Below, piece by piece: positions 27,738 through 38,274 of a stretch of DNA of 64,000 bases. The position numbers were made by a program, and so were the translations under genes. The DNA is taken from positions 2,852,320-2,916,319 of the forward strand of contig NZ_AP022871.1 in assembly GCF_011764565.1 (NCBI RefSeq), in the 5' to 3' direction. The notes beneath the pieces are model-generated. The model saw nothing but the letters and a program-made list of their open reading frames with translations, was not told where the DNA came from and searched no databases. The stretch is from Phytohabitans suffuscus. Its GTDB lineage: Bacteria; Actinomycetota; Actinomycetes; Mycobacteriales; Micromonosporaceae. The stretch's first letter is position 1. Each line of letters opens with the position of its first letter.

Positions 27738-27776
27738 ACGCTAACGCGATATAACGCATCTAGTCAAGCTTGATTA
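27738..27776 (-). promoter_or_regulatory. Promoter with PadR operator for the ABC exporter
   Basis: A -35 TTGACT (27762-27767) and -10 TAGCGT (27738-27743) are separated by 18 bp. The -35 lies inside the palindrome TAGTCAAGCTTGATTA (27761-27776), so a bound repressor would block polymerase. The palindrome matches 13 of 16 bases of the one at 28415-28430. Confidence 0.65.
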
Positions 27777-27795
27777 TTTCGCGATCTATCGCAGA

Positions 27796-28401
27796 TCAGT
27801 CGACCTGTTCGCGCCACCGCTCCCACCCGGGATCGGCCGTTCGCATCCTGTCCGGCAGGTACGACACTCCCGACTCGACCAGCCCGGCGACCCGCTCGCA
27901 CCAGGCGATCTCCCCCTCGTTGCGGGCCACCATCAGCTCCCACATCCACCTCACGTGCGACGGCTTCTCGCGCAGCCACCCCTTCTCGGCGGCCACCTCC
28001 ACCCCGTCGTTCGCGGCGCGCAGCTGGGCCGCGCGGTTGCGCAGCGCCGCCACCGCCTCCTCGCGAGGCAGCGCCGGCAGGAAGGACAGTGCCGCGAAGA
28101 ACGGATCGGTGACCGGCTTCATCTCCCACCAGTAGCCGCGCAGCAGGTTGTCGAGCTCGTCCTGGCCTTTGGGTGTGATCTCGTACGTGGTGCGGGCCGG
28201 GCGGCTCCCCACCTGCTCGGTGGTGACCTCGCGCAGCAGCCCCTCCTCGGTCAGCTTGCGCAGAGCATGGTAGATCGAGCCGGGCTGGACATTCGCCCAT
28301 TTATCAGCGTTCCAGCTGAGCAGCTCGCGCCGTACGTCGTAGCCGTGGACGGGCTGCATCCAGCTGACCAGACCGAGGATCATCATGCGGGTTGTCGACA
28401 C
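27796..28401 (-). CDS. PadR family transcriptional regulator
   Basis: 201 residues. The winged-helix domain (about residues 5-90) has the family pattern MILGLVSWMQPVHGYDVRREL, then VQPGSIYHALRKLTEEGLLRE and RTTYEITPKGQDELDNLL. The C-terminal part is helical, as in PadR subfamily 2. PadR proteins repress efflux genes and release DNA on binding a toxic ligand. GTG 28401 is supported by a TACGCT hexamer six bases upstream. It lies upstream of the ABC exporter on the same strand, with a matching operator at both promoters. Confidence 0.9.
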   Translation of the reverse strand: MSTTRMMILGLVSWMQPVHGYDVRRELLSWNADKWANVQPGSIYHALRKLTEEGLLREVTTEQVGSRPARTTYEITPKGQDELDNLLRGYWWEMKPVTDPFFAALSFLPALPREEAVAALRNRAAQLRAANDGVEVAAEKGWLREKPSHVRWMWELMVARNEGEIAWCERVAGLVESGVSYLPDRMRTADPGWERWREQVD

Positions 28402-28407
28402 CGGACA

Positions 28408-28430
28408 AGCGTAATAGACAAGTTTGACTA
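28408..28430 (-). promoter_or_regulatory. padR promoter and autoregulatory operator
   Basis: The -10 TACGCT at 28408-28413 is followed upstream, one base away, by the palindrome TAGACAAGTTTGACTA (28415-28430, plus-strand spelling). The operator fills the -35/-10 spacer, suggesting self-repression. Confidence 0.6.
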
Positions 28431-28463
28431 ACCTACTAGTAACTTCCTGGGCCTCAGGAGTCG

Positions 28464-28469
28464 TACACT
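28464..28469 (+). promoter_or_regulatory. -10 hexamer of accA
   Basis: TACACT seven bases before ATG 28477. The PadR operator lies about 35 bp further upstream, so an effect on accA is possible. Confidence 0.5.
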
Positions 28470-28476
28470 GCGATTC

Positions 28477-31688
<3,212 letters not shown>

Positions 31689-31956
31689 CGCCGGTCTCTA
31701 GAGATCTTCCGGGGTTGAGGTGGCTTGGGCCGCCCGAGGCGCCGGGGCCCCGTGGGCTGTCGGCCGAGGTCGGGGGCGGCGATGTCGACCGTGCGGGCTG
31801 TCGGACCGCCCGGTTCGCGCGCCTGGGACCGCTGACGAGTGGCAGATACCTTGATTGGGGTTGCGGGCCTGTCCATGCCGGTTGGTCCGGCGGCGTTCAA
31901 CGATGTCCGCGGTGATCCGGACCGTTGATCGGTGCGGGTTGGACCGTGTCGCGCGG

Positions 31957-32006
31957 CGTCCGTGGCGAGTAATTGCCTCTCCAGGGGCAACGGGTCGCCA
32001 CGGACG
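31957..32006. repeat. Hairpin in first non-coding unit
   Basis: Perfect 12-bp arms CGTCCGTGGCGA/TCGCCACGGACG (31957-31968, 31995-32006). A nested TTGCC/GGCAA stem lies in the loop. Confidence 0.8.
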
Positions 32007-32137
32007 GTCCGAGCTGCCGCCGATCGAGGGATCCGAATCCGGGCGGGCCAAACTCCAACCCCGAATGCTCTATAGACCTTCCGGGGTCAGGGTCTGGTTT
32101 GTCCGCTCGGCGTGGAGAGTGGGATCAGGTTTCGGTG

Positions 32138-32189
32138 GATCGTGGTACGGATCCGCCCCTCTGGGGGCAGTTTCATACCACGATCTTTT
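32138..32189. repeat. Nested hairpin in second non-coding unit
   Basis: Perfect 10-bp arms GATCGTGGTA/TACCACGATC (32138-32147, 32176-32185) enclose a GCCCC/GGGGC hairpin. The outer stem is followed by TTTT, so on the plus strand it could act as a terminator. Confidence 0.75.
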
Positions 32190-32297
32190 GGCCGACAGCC
32201 GCGCGTGGCGGGGGCAGGGGGCGGCGGCGAATTCGCCTGGTTTGTTCTTCTGGCGCGGTGATCTGGTGAGGACAGACCGGAGATCCTGATCCCGGAA

Positions 32298-32337
32298 GCT
32301 TTGAAGCTGGGCGCGTCTGTGCGCCCAGCTTCAAAGC
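32298..32337. repeat. Perfect 17-bp hairpin in second non-coding unit
   Basis: GCTTTGAAGCTGGGCGC pairs exactly with its reverse complement across a 6-nt loop (GTCTGT). No U tract follows, so a simple terminator is unlikely. Confidence 0.85.
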
Positions 32338-32447
32338 CGTTGCGGGAGCTACCCCGTCTCGGGTCCGGAGGGCTGGCTTGCGGGACATGCGGTGCGGTGG
32401 CGTCAGCTCCGTGGAAGGATCCAAGCCACCCCGACCCTGAAAGCTCT

Positions 32448-33836
32448 CTAGATCTCCCGGTGCTGGGCCTTGCGGGGCAGCAGGAAGCTCGCCGCGAACG
32501 CCGCCGCGAACATGCCGACCGGCAGCCACAGCGCCCGCTGGAAGGCGACGCTGAGCCCGGACGTGGTGGGCCCGGTGAAGAACGCCGCGCCGATGGCGGC
32601 GATGCCGATCGCGGTGCCCACCTGCTGCACCGTCGTGCCCAGCCCGGAGGCCGAGCCGGCGTCCTGCACCGGGACGTCGGCCAGCGTGAAGTCGAAGAGC
32701 AGCGCCAGGATCAGGCCCATGCCGGCGCCGCCGACGACCAGTGCGGGGGCGAGCGACAGCGCGGTCACGCCGGGGCCGACGAGCATCATCTGCCAGAGCA
32801 TCGACACGGACATGAGGACGAGCCCGACCTGCAGCACCGGCCGGCCCAGGCGGGGCGCGAACACGGCGAGCGAGATGGCCGCGAACACCGGCACCGCCGC
32901 GCCCCACGGGATCCCGGCGAGCCCGGCGCGCAGCACGCTGTAGCCCTGCCCGGCCTGGAGGTACACGGTGAAGACCAGCAGGTAGCCGAAGACGCCGCCG
33001 AAGAAGAGCAGCGCGACCAGCAGCCCGCCGGAGAACGACCGGTGCCTGAAGAGGGCGAGCACGACGAGCGGCGAGTCGACCCGGCGGCGCTCGTACGCCA
33101 CGAAGACGGCGAGCACCACGAGTGAGCCGGCCAGGCTCGACCAGATCCACACCGGCCCCATCTCGCGCCCCTGCACCAGCGGGTAGATGAGCAGCAGCAG
33201 GCCGAGGGTCACCAGGGCCGTGCCGGGCAGGTCGAGGCGGTTGGCGTGCTCCGCCTTCGACTCCGGCACGACCAGGGCGGCGGCCAGCAGCGTGAAGACC
33301 CCCACGGGCAGGTTGATCAGGAAGATCGAGCGCCAGCCCAGCCCGGCCACGTCGCCCTCGGTGAGCAGCGCGCCGACGATCGGGCCGCCGACCGTGGCGA
33401 TGCCGGCGAGCGCGCCGAACGCGGCCATCGCCTTGGCCCGCTCCCCCGGCGGGAAGAGCACCTGGATGATCGAGAGCACCTGCGGCACCATCAGCGCGGC
33501 GCCGATGCCCTGCAGCACGCGGGCGGCCACGAGCTGGCCGGGCGTCTGGGCGGCACCGCACAGCGCGGAGGCGACCGTGAAGCCGGCGATCCCGATCAGG
33601 AAGATCCGCTTGCGGCCGAAGATGTCGCCGAGCCGCCCGCCGGTGATCAACCCGAGCGCGAACGACAGCGCGTATCCGGCGGCGACCCATTGGAGCGAGG
33701 AAGAGCTCGCGCCCAGGTCGTCCCGGATGACCGGGAGTGCCACGTTGACGATCGTATTGTCGAGCAGGTCCATGAAAAGGGCGAGCAGGACCACGAGAAG
33801 CGCCAGCCGGCGCTGCTGGTGCACGCGAGTGTCCAC
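32448..33836 (-). CDS. MFS drug efflux transporter, DHA2 (EmrB/QacA) type
   Basis: A 462-residue, 14-helix major facilitator. Helix 1 carries FMDLLDNTIVNVALP (motif D1), loop 2-3 has GGRLGDIFGRKR (motif A), and helix 5 has a GPIVGALL-type motif C. This family exports drugs using the proton gradient. It lies 76 bp behind a TetR regulator on the same strand, the usual local control. The GTG start gives the normal N-terminus. The stop codon lies inside the right end of the adjacent inverted-repeat element. Confidence 0.9.
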   Translation of the reverse strand: MDTRVHQQRRLALLVVLLALFMDLLDNTIVNVALPVIRDDLGASSSSLQWVAAGYALSFALGLITGGRLGDIFGRKRIFLIGIAGFTVASALCGAAQTPGQLVAARVLQGIGAALMVPQVLSIIQVLFPPGERAKAMAAFGALAGIATVGGPIVGALLTEGDVAGLGWRSIFLINLPVGVFTLLAAALVVPESKAEHANRLDLPGTALVTLGLLLLIYPLVQGREMGPVWIWSSLAGSLVVLAVFVAYERRRVDSPLVVLALFRHRSFSGGLLVALLFFGGVFGYLLVFTVYLQAGQGYSVLRAGLAGIPWGAAVPVFAAISLAVFAPRLGRPVLQVGLVLMSVSMLWQMMLVGPGVTALSLAPALVVGGAGMGLILALLFDFTLADVPVQDAGSASGLGTTVQQVGTAIGIAAIGAAFFTGPTTSGLSVAFQRALWLPVGMFAAAFAASFLLPRKAQHREI

Positions 33837-33912
33837 CGCGATGTCTTCGATCGGAGAAGCATCCGATGCCGGGGCTGGGACTGTCGAGCAAGGCGTTCAA
33901 CTGTCCACGGGG

Positions 33913-34482
33913 TCACTCGAAGAGGCGGCGGATGACCGGCCGGGCGGCCTCGCCGATGTCACTTTCCAGCTCGTCGAAGAACGCACCGCTCAACCAGAGC
34001 GTGGCGAAGCCGTGCACGATCGACCAGGCGGCCAGCTCGGTCTTCCGGGCCTCGTCGGCGGGCGGGGGCTCGTCCAGTGTGGACACTCCGCTGCTCAGGG
34101 CCGCCGCCGAGCGGTCCCGCGCGGCCACCAGCTCCGGGTCGTCCCGCTCGTAGAGGCTGGGCTGGAACATCACCTCGAAGTGCGCCCGGTTGTCCGCCGC
34201 GAAGCGCACGTACGTCACGCCGGACTCGAGCAGGCTGCCGGTCTGCTCGCGGCTCGCGTCGAGCGCGTCGGCCAGCCGGTTGAAGCCCTCGATCGCCAGC
34301 GCGGTCAGCAGCCCGGCCTTGTCGCCGAAGTGGTGCGCCGGCGCCGCGTGTGAGACGCCCGCCCGCCGGGCCAGGTCGCGCAGGCTGAGCGCGGCCGGCC
34401 CGGTCTCGGCGATCGCCTCGGCCGCCGCCGCGAGCAGGGCGCGCCGCAGGTCGCCGTGGTGGTACGAGCGCTTCTCCGTCAT
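33913..34482 (-). CDS. TetR/AcrR family regulator
   Basis: 189 residues. The N-terminal HTH (about residues 8-55) reads YHHGDLRRALLAAAAEAIAE, then LSLRDLARRAGVSHAAPAHHFGDKAGLL. The C-terminal half is a WHG-type ligand domain. It probably represses its own promoter and the MFS gene that follows. A 7-bp-arm palindrome lies ten bases upstream of the start. Confidence 0.9.
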   Translation of the reverse strand: MTEKRSYHHGDLRRALLAAAAEAIAETGPAALSLRDLARRAGVSHAAPAHHFGDKAGLLTALAIEGFNRLADALDASREQTGSLLESGVTYVRFAADNRAHFEVMFQPSLYERDDPELVAARDRSAAALSSGVSTLDEPPPADEARKTELAAWSIVHGFATLWLSGAFFDELESDIGEAARPVIRRLFE

Positions 34483-34492
34483 CCGGACACCT

Positions 34493-34513
34493 TAACTTGC
34501 CAGCGACAAGTTA
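34493..34513. promoter_or_regulatory. Candidate TetR operator
   Basis: Inverted repeat TAACTTG/CAAGTTA with a 7-bp spacer, ten bases upstream of the tetR start, in the 86-bp divergent region with marR. Confidence 0.6.
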
Positions 34514-34537
34514 CTCCCGTCGACAAATTCGTTTGGC

Positions 34538-34561
34538 ACCGAAAAATTCGGTGGCTAACGT
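34538..34561 (+). promoter_or_regulatory. marR promoter with palindrome
   Basis: ACCGAAAAATTCGGT (34538-34552; 6-bp arms, 3-bp spacer) lies just upstream of the -10 TAACGT (34556-34561), which is seven bases from GTG 34569. This is a plausible self-repression site for the MarR protein. Confidence 0.5.
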
Positions 34562-34568
34562 ATCCGCC

Positions 34569-35051
34569 GTGGAACTCGTCAACCTGCACGACGTGCCGCT
34601 GGCGCGGCTGCTGGTCCTCGCCGGCCAGCGTGCCAACAACCGGTGGAACAAGGTGCTGGCGGACCGCTTCGGGCTGACCAACTCGGGCATGTCGGTCCTG
34701 CTCGCGCTGCACGGACGCGGCGCGCTGACCCACGGCGAGCTGGCGCTGCTCTGCTTCGTCAAGCCGTCCACCCTGACCGGCATCGTCGACACCCTGGAAA
34801 AGGGCGGGCTCGTCGAGCGCAGGCGGGACGGCACCGACCGGCGCGCGGTGCGGCTGGCCCTGACCGTCGACGGCGCCGTGGCCGCCCAGTCGTTGATCAG
34901 CATGATCCGCAACCCGCGCCCGCTCACCTCGGTCGACGCCGACCCGGTGAAGGCGCAGGTGATCCGCGAGTTCCTGCTCGAAGCCATCGCCAGCATGACC
35001 GACACGGAGGCCGCTGAAGTGCCCATCCTGCACGGGGAGGAAAGCTCATGA
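34569..35051 (+). CDS. MarR family transcriptional regulator
   Basis: 160 residues with a winged helix at about 35-110: LTNSGMSVLLALHGRGALTHGELALLCFVKPSTLTGIVDTLEKGGLVERRRDGTDRRAVRLALT. The DxRxxxxxLT wing is intact. The GTG start is chosen from TAACGT spacing. The last codons overlap the ABC ATPase gene as ATGA, so the regulator and exporter are one operon. Confidence 0.88.
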   Translation: MELVNLHDVPLARLLVLAGQRANNRWNKVLADRFGLTNSGMSVLLALHGRGALTHGELALLCFVKPSTLTGIVDTLEKGGLVERRRDGTDRRAVRLALTVDGAVAAQSLISMIRNPRPLTSVDADPVKAQVIREFLLEAIASMTDTEAAEVPILHGEESS

Positions 35052-36007
35052 CGCCCGCGGTTGAGGTCCACGACCTCGTCAAGCGATACCCGAAACGCGA
35101 CGTGAACGCGGTCGACGGGCTGTCGTTCACGGTCCAGCCGGGCGAGATCTTCGGCCTGCTCGGGCCGAACGGGGCCGGCAAGTCCACCACGATCGGCGTG
35201 CTCACCACGCGGGTCAGGGCCACGTCCGGCGAGGCCCGGGTGGCCGGCATGGACGTGGTCCGAAACGCGGTCGCGGCGCGCACGCTCTTCGCCGTGGTGC
35301 CCCAGCAGACCAACCTCGACCGGTCGCTCACGCCACGGCAGAACCTCGCCTTCCACGCGGCGTACCACGGGTTCTCCCGCACCGACCGCAACGCCAAGGC
35401 GGCGGCGATGCTCGACGAGTTCGGCCTGGCCGACCAGGCCGACGACAAGGTCGACTGGTACTCGGGCGGCATGGCCCAACGCCTCATGATCGCGCGGGCC
35501 ATGATGCACGAGCCGAAGGTGCTCTTCCTGGACGAGCCGACCACCGGCCTCGACCCGCAGTCCCGGCTCTTCATGTGGGAGCGGGTGCGCGACCTGCGCT
35601 CCCGCGGCGTGACCGTGGTGCTGACCACGCACGACATGGACGAGGCGGCGGAGATGGCCGACCGGGTGGGCATCGTCGACCACGGCAAGCTGCTCGCGCT
35701 CGACACCCCGGAAGGGCTGACCCGCGGCCTCGCCGGGCACTCCGTGCTCGACCTGTCGGTGACGGCGGGCGACGGCGACGACCCCGAAAAGCTGGTCGCC
35801 GCGCTCACCGACGTGGCCGGCGTCGAGCGCGGCGAGGCGGTGGCCGGCGGCCCGATCCGGCTCTACCTCACCGCCGATCCCGCCACCGTCCTCGCGCCGG
35901 TCATCGCCGTCCTGGGTGGACGGTCGGCGACCCTCACCAACGTCCACATGGGAGCGGCGAGCCTCGAGGACGTCTTCATCGACCTGACCGGAAGGGGCCT
36001 GCGATGA
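35048..36007 (+). CDS. ABC transporter ATP-binding protein
   Basis: 319 residues. Walker A GPNGAGKST (near residue 39), signature YSGGMAQRLMIAR, Walker B VLFLDEPTTGLD, and the accessory C-terminal domain of DrrA-like ATPases. Coupled by ATGA overlaps to marR upstream and the permease downstream. Probably powers export of a drug or natural product. Confidence 0.93.
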   Translation: MTPAVEVHDLVKRYPKRDVNAVDGLSFTVQPGEIFGLLGPNGAGKSTTIGVLTTRVRATSGEARVAGMDVVRNAVAARTLFAVVPQQTNLDRSLTPRQNLAFHAAYHGFSRTDRNAKAAAMLDEFGLADQADDKVDWYSGGMAQRLMIARAMMHEPKVLFLDEPTTGLDPQSRLFMWERVRDLRSRGVTVVLTTHDMDEAAEMADRVGIVDHGKLLALDTPEGLTRGLAGHSVLDLSVTAGDGDDPEKLVAALTDVAGVERGEAVAGGPIRLYLTADPATVLAPVIAVLGGRSATLTNVHMGAASLEDVFIDLTGRGLR

Positions 36008-36831
36008 CCGTCCTGGACACGCCCACGCCCACACCCACCTCCTCACCCGCCGACGCTCGGCCTTCGGCCGCCAGGGCGTTCCGCGCGATCCTGTGGCGCG
36101 ATATCTTCGTGACCGGCAAGGAGTTCTGGGTGTTCCTCGCCCAGGTGGCGCTCCAGCCGCTGTTCATGCTCTTCGTCTTCGCCAAGGTGCTCAACGCGGG
36201 CGGCTACGTCACCGACAGCTACGCCCACCTGCTGCTGCCCGGCATCGTGGCGCTGACCGCGTTCCTGACCGCGCTGCAGACCGTCTCGTTCCCGCTGATC
36301 ATGGAGTTCAGCTTCACGCGGGAGATCGAGGACCGGCTGCTCGCGCCGCTGCCCACCTACCTCGTGGCGGTGGAAAAGCTGCTGCTCGCCGTCATCCGGG
36401 CGCTCGCCTCGGCGGTGGTGATGTTTCCGATCGGGGCGCTCGTGCTCGGCTCGGCGCCGTGGCACTCGGACGGGGTACCGCTGCTGATCGCCAGCCTGGT
36501 GCTGGGCAGCTGGGTCGGCGCCGGCATCGGGCTGACCCTCGGCACGATGGTCCCGCCCTCGAAGATCAGCGTCATCTTCGCGGTGATCCTCACGCCGCTC
36601 ATGTTCACCGGCGCCACGCAGTACCCGTGGCAGTCGCTGGACTCGATGCGCTGGTTTCAGGTGGTGACCGCGTTGAACCCGCTCACGTACCTGTCCGAGG
36701 CGGTCCGCGCCGCCGTGGTCCCCGAGATCCCGCACATCGCCCCGTGGATCTGCCTCGTGGTGCTCGTGCTCTCCGGCGCCATCTTCACCGGAGTCGGCAT
36801 CAAGGGCTTCATGCGCCGCGCCCTGACCTGA
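36004..36831 (+). CDS. ABC-2 type transporter permease
   Basis: 275 residues. A Pro/Thr-rich N-terminus precedes six membrane helices. The loop HLLLPGIVALTAFLTALQTVSFPLIMEFSFTREIEDRLLAPLPTYLVA is typical of ABC-2 permeases. The ATG overlaps the ATPase stop by four bases. Partner of the preceding ATPase. Confidence 0.9.
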   Translation: MTVLDTPTPTPTSSPADARPSAARAFRAILWRDIFVTGKEFWVFLAQVALQPLFMLFVFAKVLNAGGYVTDSYAHLLLPGIVALTAFLTALQTVSFPLIMEFSFTREIEDRLLAPLPTYLVAVEKLLLAVIRALASAVVMFPIGALVLGSAPWHSDGVPLLIASLVLGSWVGAGIGLTLGTMVPPSKISVIFAVILTPLMFTGATQYPWQSLDSMRWFQVVTALNPLTYLSEAVRAAVVPEIPHIAPWICLVVLVLSGAIFTGVGIKGFMRRALT

Positions 36832-36850
36832 CCCCTCTCACCCACCCGCC

Positions 36851-36916
36851 GTCGATCAGGGAGTTGGTGGAGCGACGCGCCGCGCGACACGCCCACCAAC
36901 TCCCTGATCGACTTTT
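36851..36916. terminator. Long hairpin between convergent genes
   Basis: GTCGATCAGGGAGTTGGTGG pairs perfectly over 20 bp with 36893-36912 around a 22-nt GC-rich loop, followed by TTTT. It lies between the ABC permease and the ThrRS-like gene. It works as a terminator on the plus strand and also belongs to a recurring GATCA-GG intergenic motif. Confidence 0.75.
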
Positions 36917-38099
36917 AGGGGCGGGCTCTGGCCAGCAGGGCGGCCAAGGCTTCGGGTTCTGGAAGGAGCTGGTCGGAGGTGTCGCGGATGCGGAGGTTGA
37001 CGGCGGAGGCGGTCGCTTCGCGGGGGCCGACCACGGCGACGAACGGCACCTTGCGCCTGGCCGCGTCGCGGATGCGGGCCGCCAGGGTGCCCTCCCGCGA
37101 GACCTCGGCGCGCAGGCCGGCGGCGATCGCCGAGCGCGAAAACCTCTCCACCGCCACGTCGCCGACCGGCAGGACCTCCAGCTGCACGGGCGCGTACCAG
37201 GCCGGAAACGCGCCCTCGTGCACCTCGATGAGGTACGCGAACAGCCGCTCCATGCTCCCCACCACGCTGCGGTGCACGATGACCGGCCGGCGCCGCGCGC
37301 CATCGCGATCCACATAGGACAGCTCGAAGCGGGCGGCCTGGTGAAAGTCGAGCTGCACGGTCGAGAGGGTCATCTCCCGCCCGGCCACGTCGACGACCTG
37401 TACGTCTATCTTCGGGCCGTAGAACGCCGCCTCGCCAGGCGCCTCTACATAGGACACACCGAGGTCCTTGAGCACCCCGCGGAGCACGTCCTCGGTCCGC
37501 TCCCACATCGGCGGGTTGTCGACGTACTTGTCCCCGGCGCCGTGCAGCGACAGGCGGAAGCCGGCCGGCCGGACACCGAGCGCCGCGTGCGCCCGCCGGA
37601 TCATCTCCAGCACCGCGGCCACCTCCTCGCCGGCGCGGTCGAGCGGGCAGAAGATGTGGCCGTCGTTGAGCCAGATCGAGCGCACCCGGCTCAGCCCGCC
37701 GAGGACCCCCGAGCGCTCGGCCCGGTACATGCCGCCCAGCTCGGCGATCCGCAGCGGAAGGTCGCGGTAGGACCGGCCACGGGACCGGTACACCAGCGCG
37801 TGGTGCGGGCAGAGCGCCGGCCGCAGCGCGAACTCGTCGTCGGCCGACAGCCGCATGGGCGGAAACATGTCCTCGGCGAAGTGCGGCAGGTGCCCGGACA
37901 GCTCGTACAGCTGGCGTTTGGCGACCGGTGGCGAGTAGACGTGCTGGTACCCCGCGCGCCGCTCCTCCTCCCGGATGTACTCCTCGACCGCGTGCCGGGC
38001 CGCGGCGCCGGCGGGCAGCCAGATCGGCAGGCCCGCCCCGGCGAGCGGGTCGGAGTGGAACAGCTCAAGCTCGCGGCCGAGCTTGCGATGGTCGATCAT
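36915..38099 (-). CDS. Threonyl-tRNA synthetase-like protein lacking TGS and editing domains
   Basis: 394 residues, against about 640-690 for ordinary ThrRS. The class II catalytic core is complete: LPIWLPAGAAARHAVEEYI, motif 2 region MYRAERSG, motif 3 near residue 295 (GSMERLFAYLIE), and zinc ligands Cys (RPALCPHHALVY), His (NDGHIFC) and His (VIVHRSVVGS). An anticodon-binding domain follows (LEVLPVGDVA through FVAVVGPRE). The N-terminal TGS and proofreading domains are absent. ATG 38099 has GAAGGAGAC upstream. It is controlled by a threonine leader peptide and attenuator. It may be a second, antibiotic-tolerant or stress copy (inference). Confidence 0.88.
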   Translation of the reverse strand: MIDHRKLGRELELFHSDPLAGAGLPIWLPAGAAARHAVEEYIREEERRAGYQHVYSPPVAKRQLYELSGHLPHFAEDMFPPMRLSADDEFALRPALCPHHALVYRSRGRSYRDLPLRIAELGGMYRAERSGVLGGLSRVRSIWLNDGHIFCPLDRAGEEVAAVLEMIRRAHAALGVRPAGFRLSLHGAGDKYVDNPPMWERTEDVLRGVLKDLGVSYVEAPGEAAFYGPKIDVQVVDVAGREMTLSTVQLDFHQAARFELSYVDRDGARRRPVIVHRSVVGSMERLFAYLIEVHEGAFPAWYAPVQLEVLPVGDVAVERFSRSAIAAGLRAEVSREGTLAARIRDAARRKVPFVAVVGPREATASAVNLRIRDTSDQLLPEPEALAALLARARP

Positions 38100-38140
38100 C
38101 GTCGTCTCCTTCGTGGGCGAGCCCAACCCGGAGAAGCGAG

Positions 38141-38170
38141 AAAGGCCCCGGGGCGGAGTCGCCCGGGGCC
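38141..38170 (-). terminator. Attenuator terminator before the ThrRS-like gene
   Basis: On the minus strand GGCCCCGGG pairs with CCCGGGGCC across a 9-nt loop and is followed by TTTC. It lies between the leader peptide stop and the synthetase start, as in amino-acid attenuators. Confidence 0.75.
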
Positions 38171-38184
38171 TCAGGACTAGCGCA

Positions 38185-38238
38185 TCACGAGGTCACGCCG
38201 GGACTTCCCGGCGTCGTCGTGACTGCTGCGCTGCGCAT
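38185..38238 (-). CDS. Threonine leader peptide
   Basis: A 17-residue frame, MRSAAVTTTPGSPGVTS, then TGA. Four of 17 codons are threonine, with three in a row (ACG ACG ACG). An 8-bp hairpin ACGCCGGG/CCCGGCGT (38195-38214) lies within it and a strong terminator lies 15 bases beyond its stop. The ATG is seven bases after TAGCCT, so the leader is probably translated from the first base of the transcript. When charged Thr-tRNA is scarce, stalling at the Thr codons should favour an alternative fold and read-through into the synthetase gene (inference from known attenuators). Confidence 0.75.
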   Translation of the reverse strand: MRSAAVTTTPGSPGVTS

Positions 38239-38245
38239 GCCGACG

Positions 38246-38274
38246 AGGCTACCGGCTAGCGGAGCCGGGTCACA
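38246..38274 (-). promoter_or_regulatory. Promoter of the Thr leader / ThrRS-like transcript
   Basis: -10 TAGCCT (38246-38251) and -35-like TGTGAC (38269-38274) with a 17-bp spacer. The -35 lies inside the last codons of the transglutaminase gene. Confidence 0.55.

Larger units (their letters stand above)
31698..32451. repeat. Two tandem inverted-repeat-bounded non-coding units
   Basis: A gene-free block between guaB1 and the MFS gene. Its ends (31698-31728 and 32421-32451) are inverted copies matching 26 of 31 bases, both reading CTAGAGA outside and GGTGGCTTGG inside. A further copy of the left end (CTATAGACCTTCCGGGGTC) starts at 32070, directly after an inverted partner. The block therefore reads as two adjacent units of about 372 and 382 bp, each with imperfect terminal inverted repeats and strong internal hairpins. 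No open frame encodes a recognisable protein. It looks like a MITE or another structured intergenic element. Confidence 0.6.

Noticed and set aside
32298..32337. Retron or group II intron RNA in the inverted-repeat block
   Set aside because: No reverse transcriptase gene or domain V-like motif is nearby; the hairpins alone are not enough.
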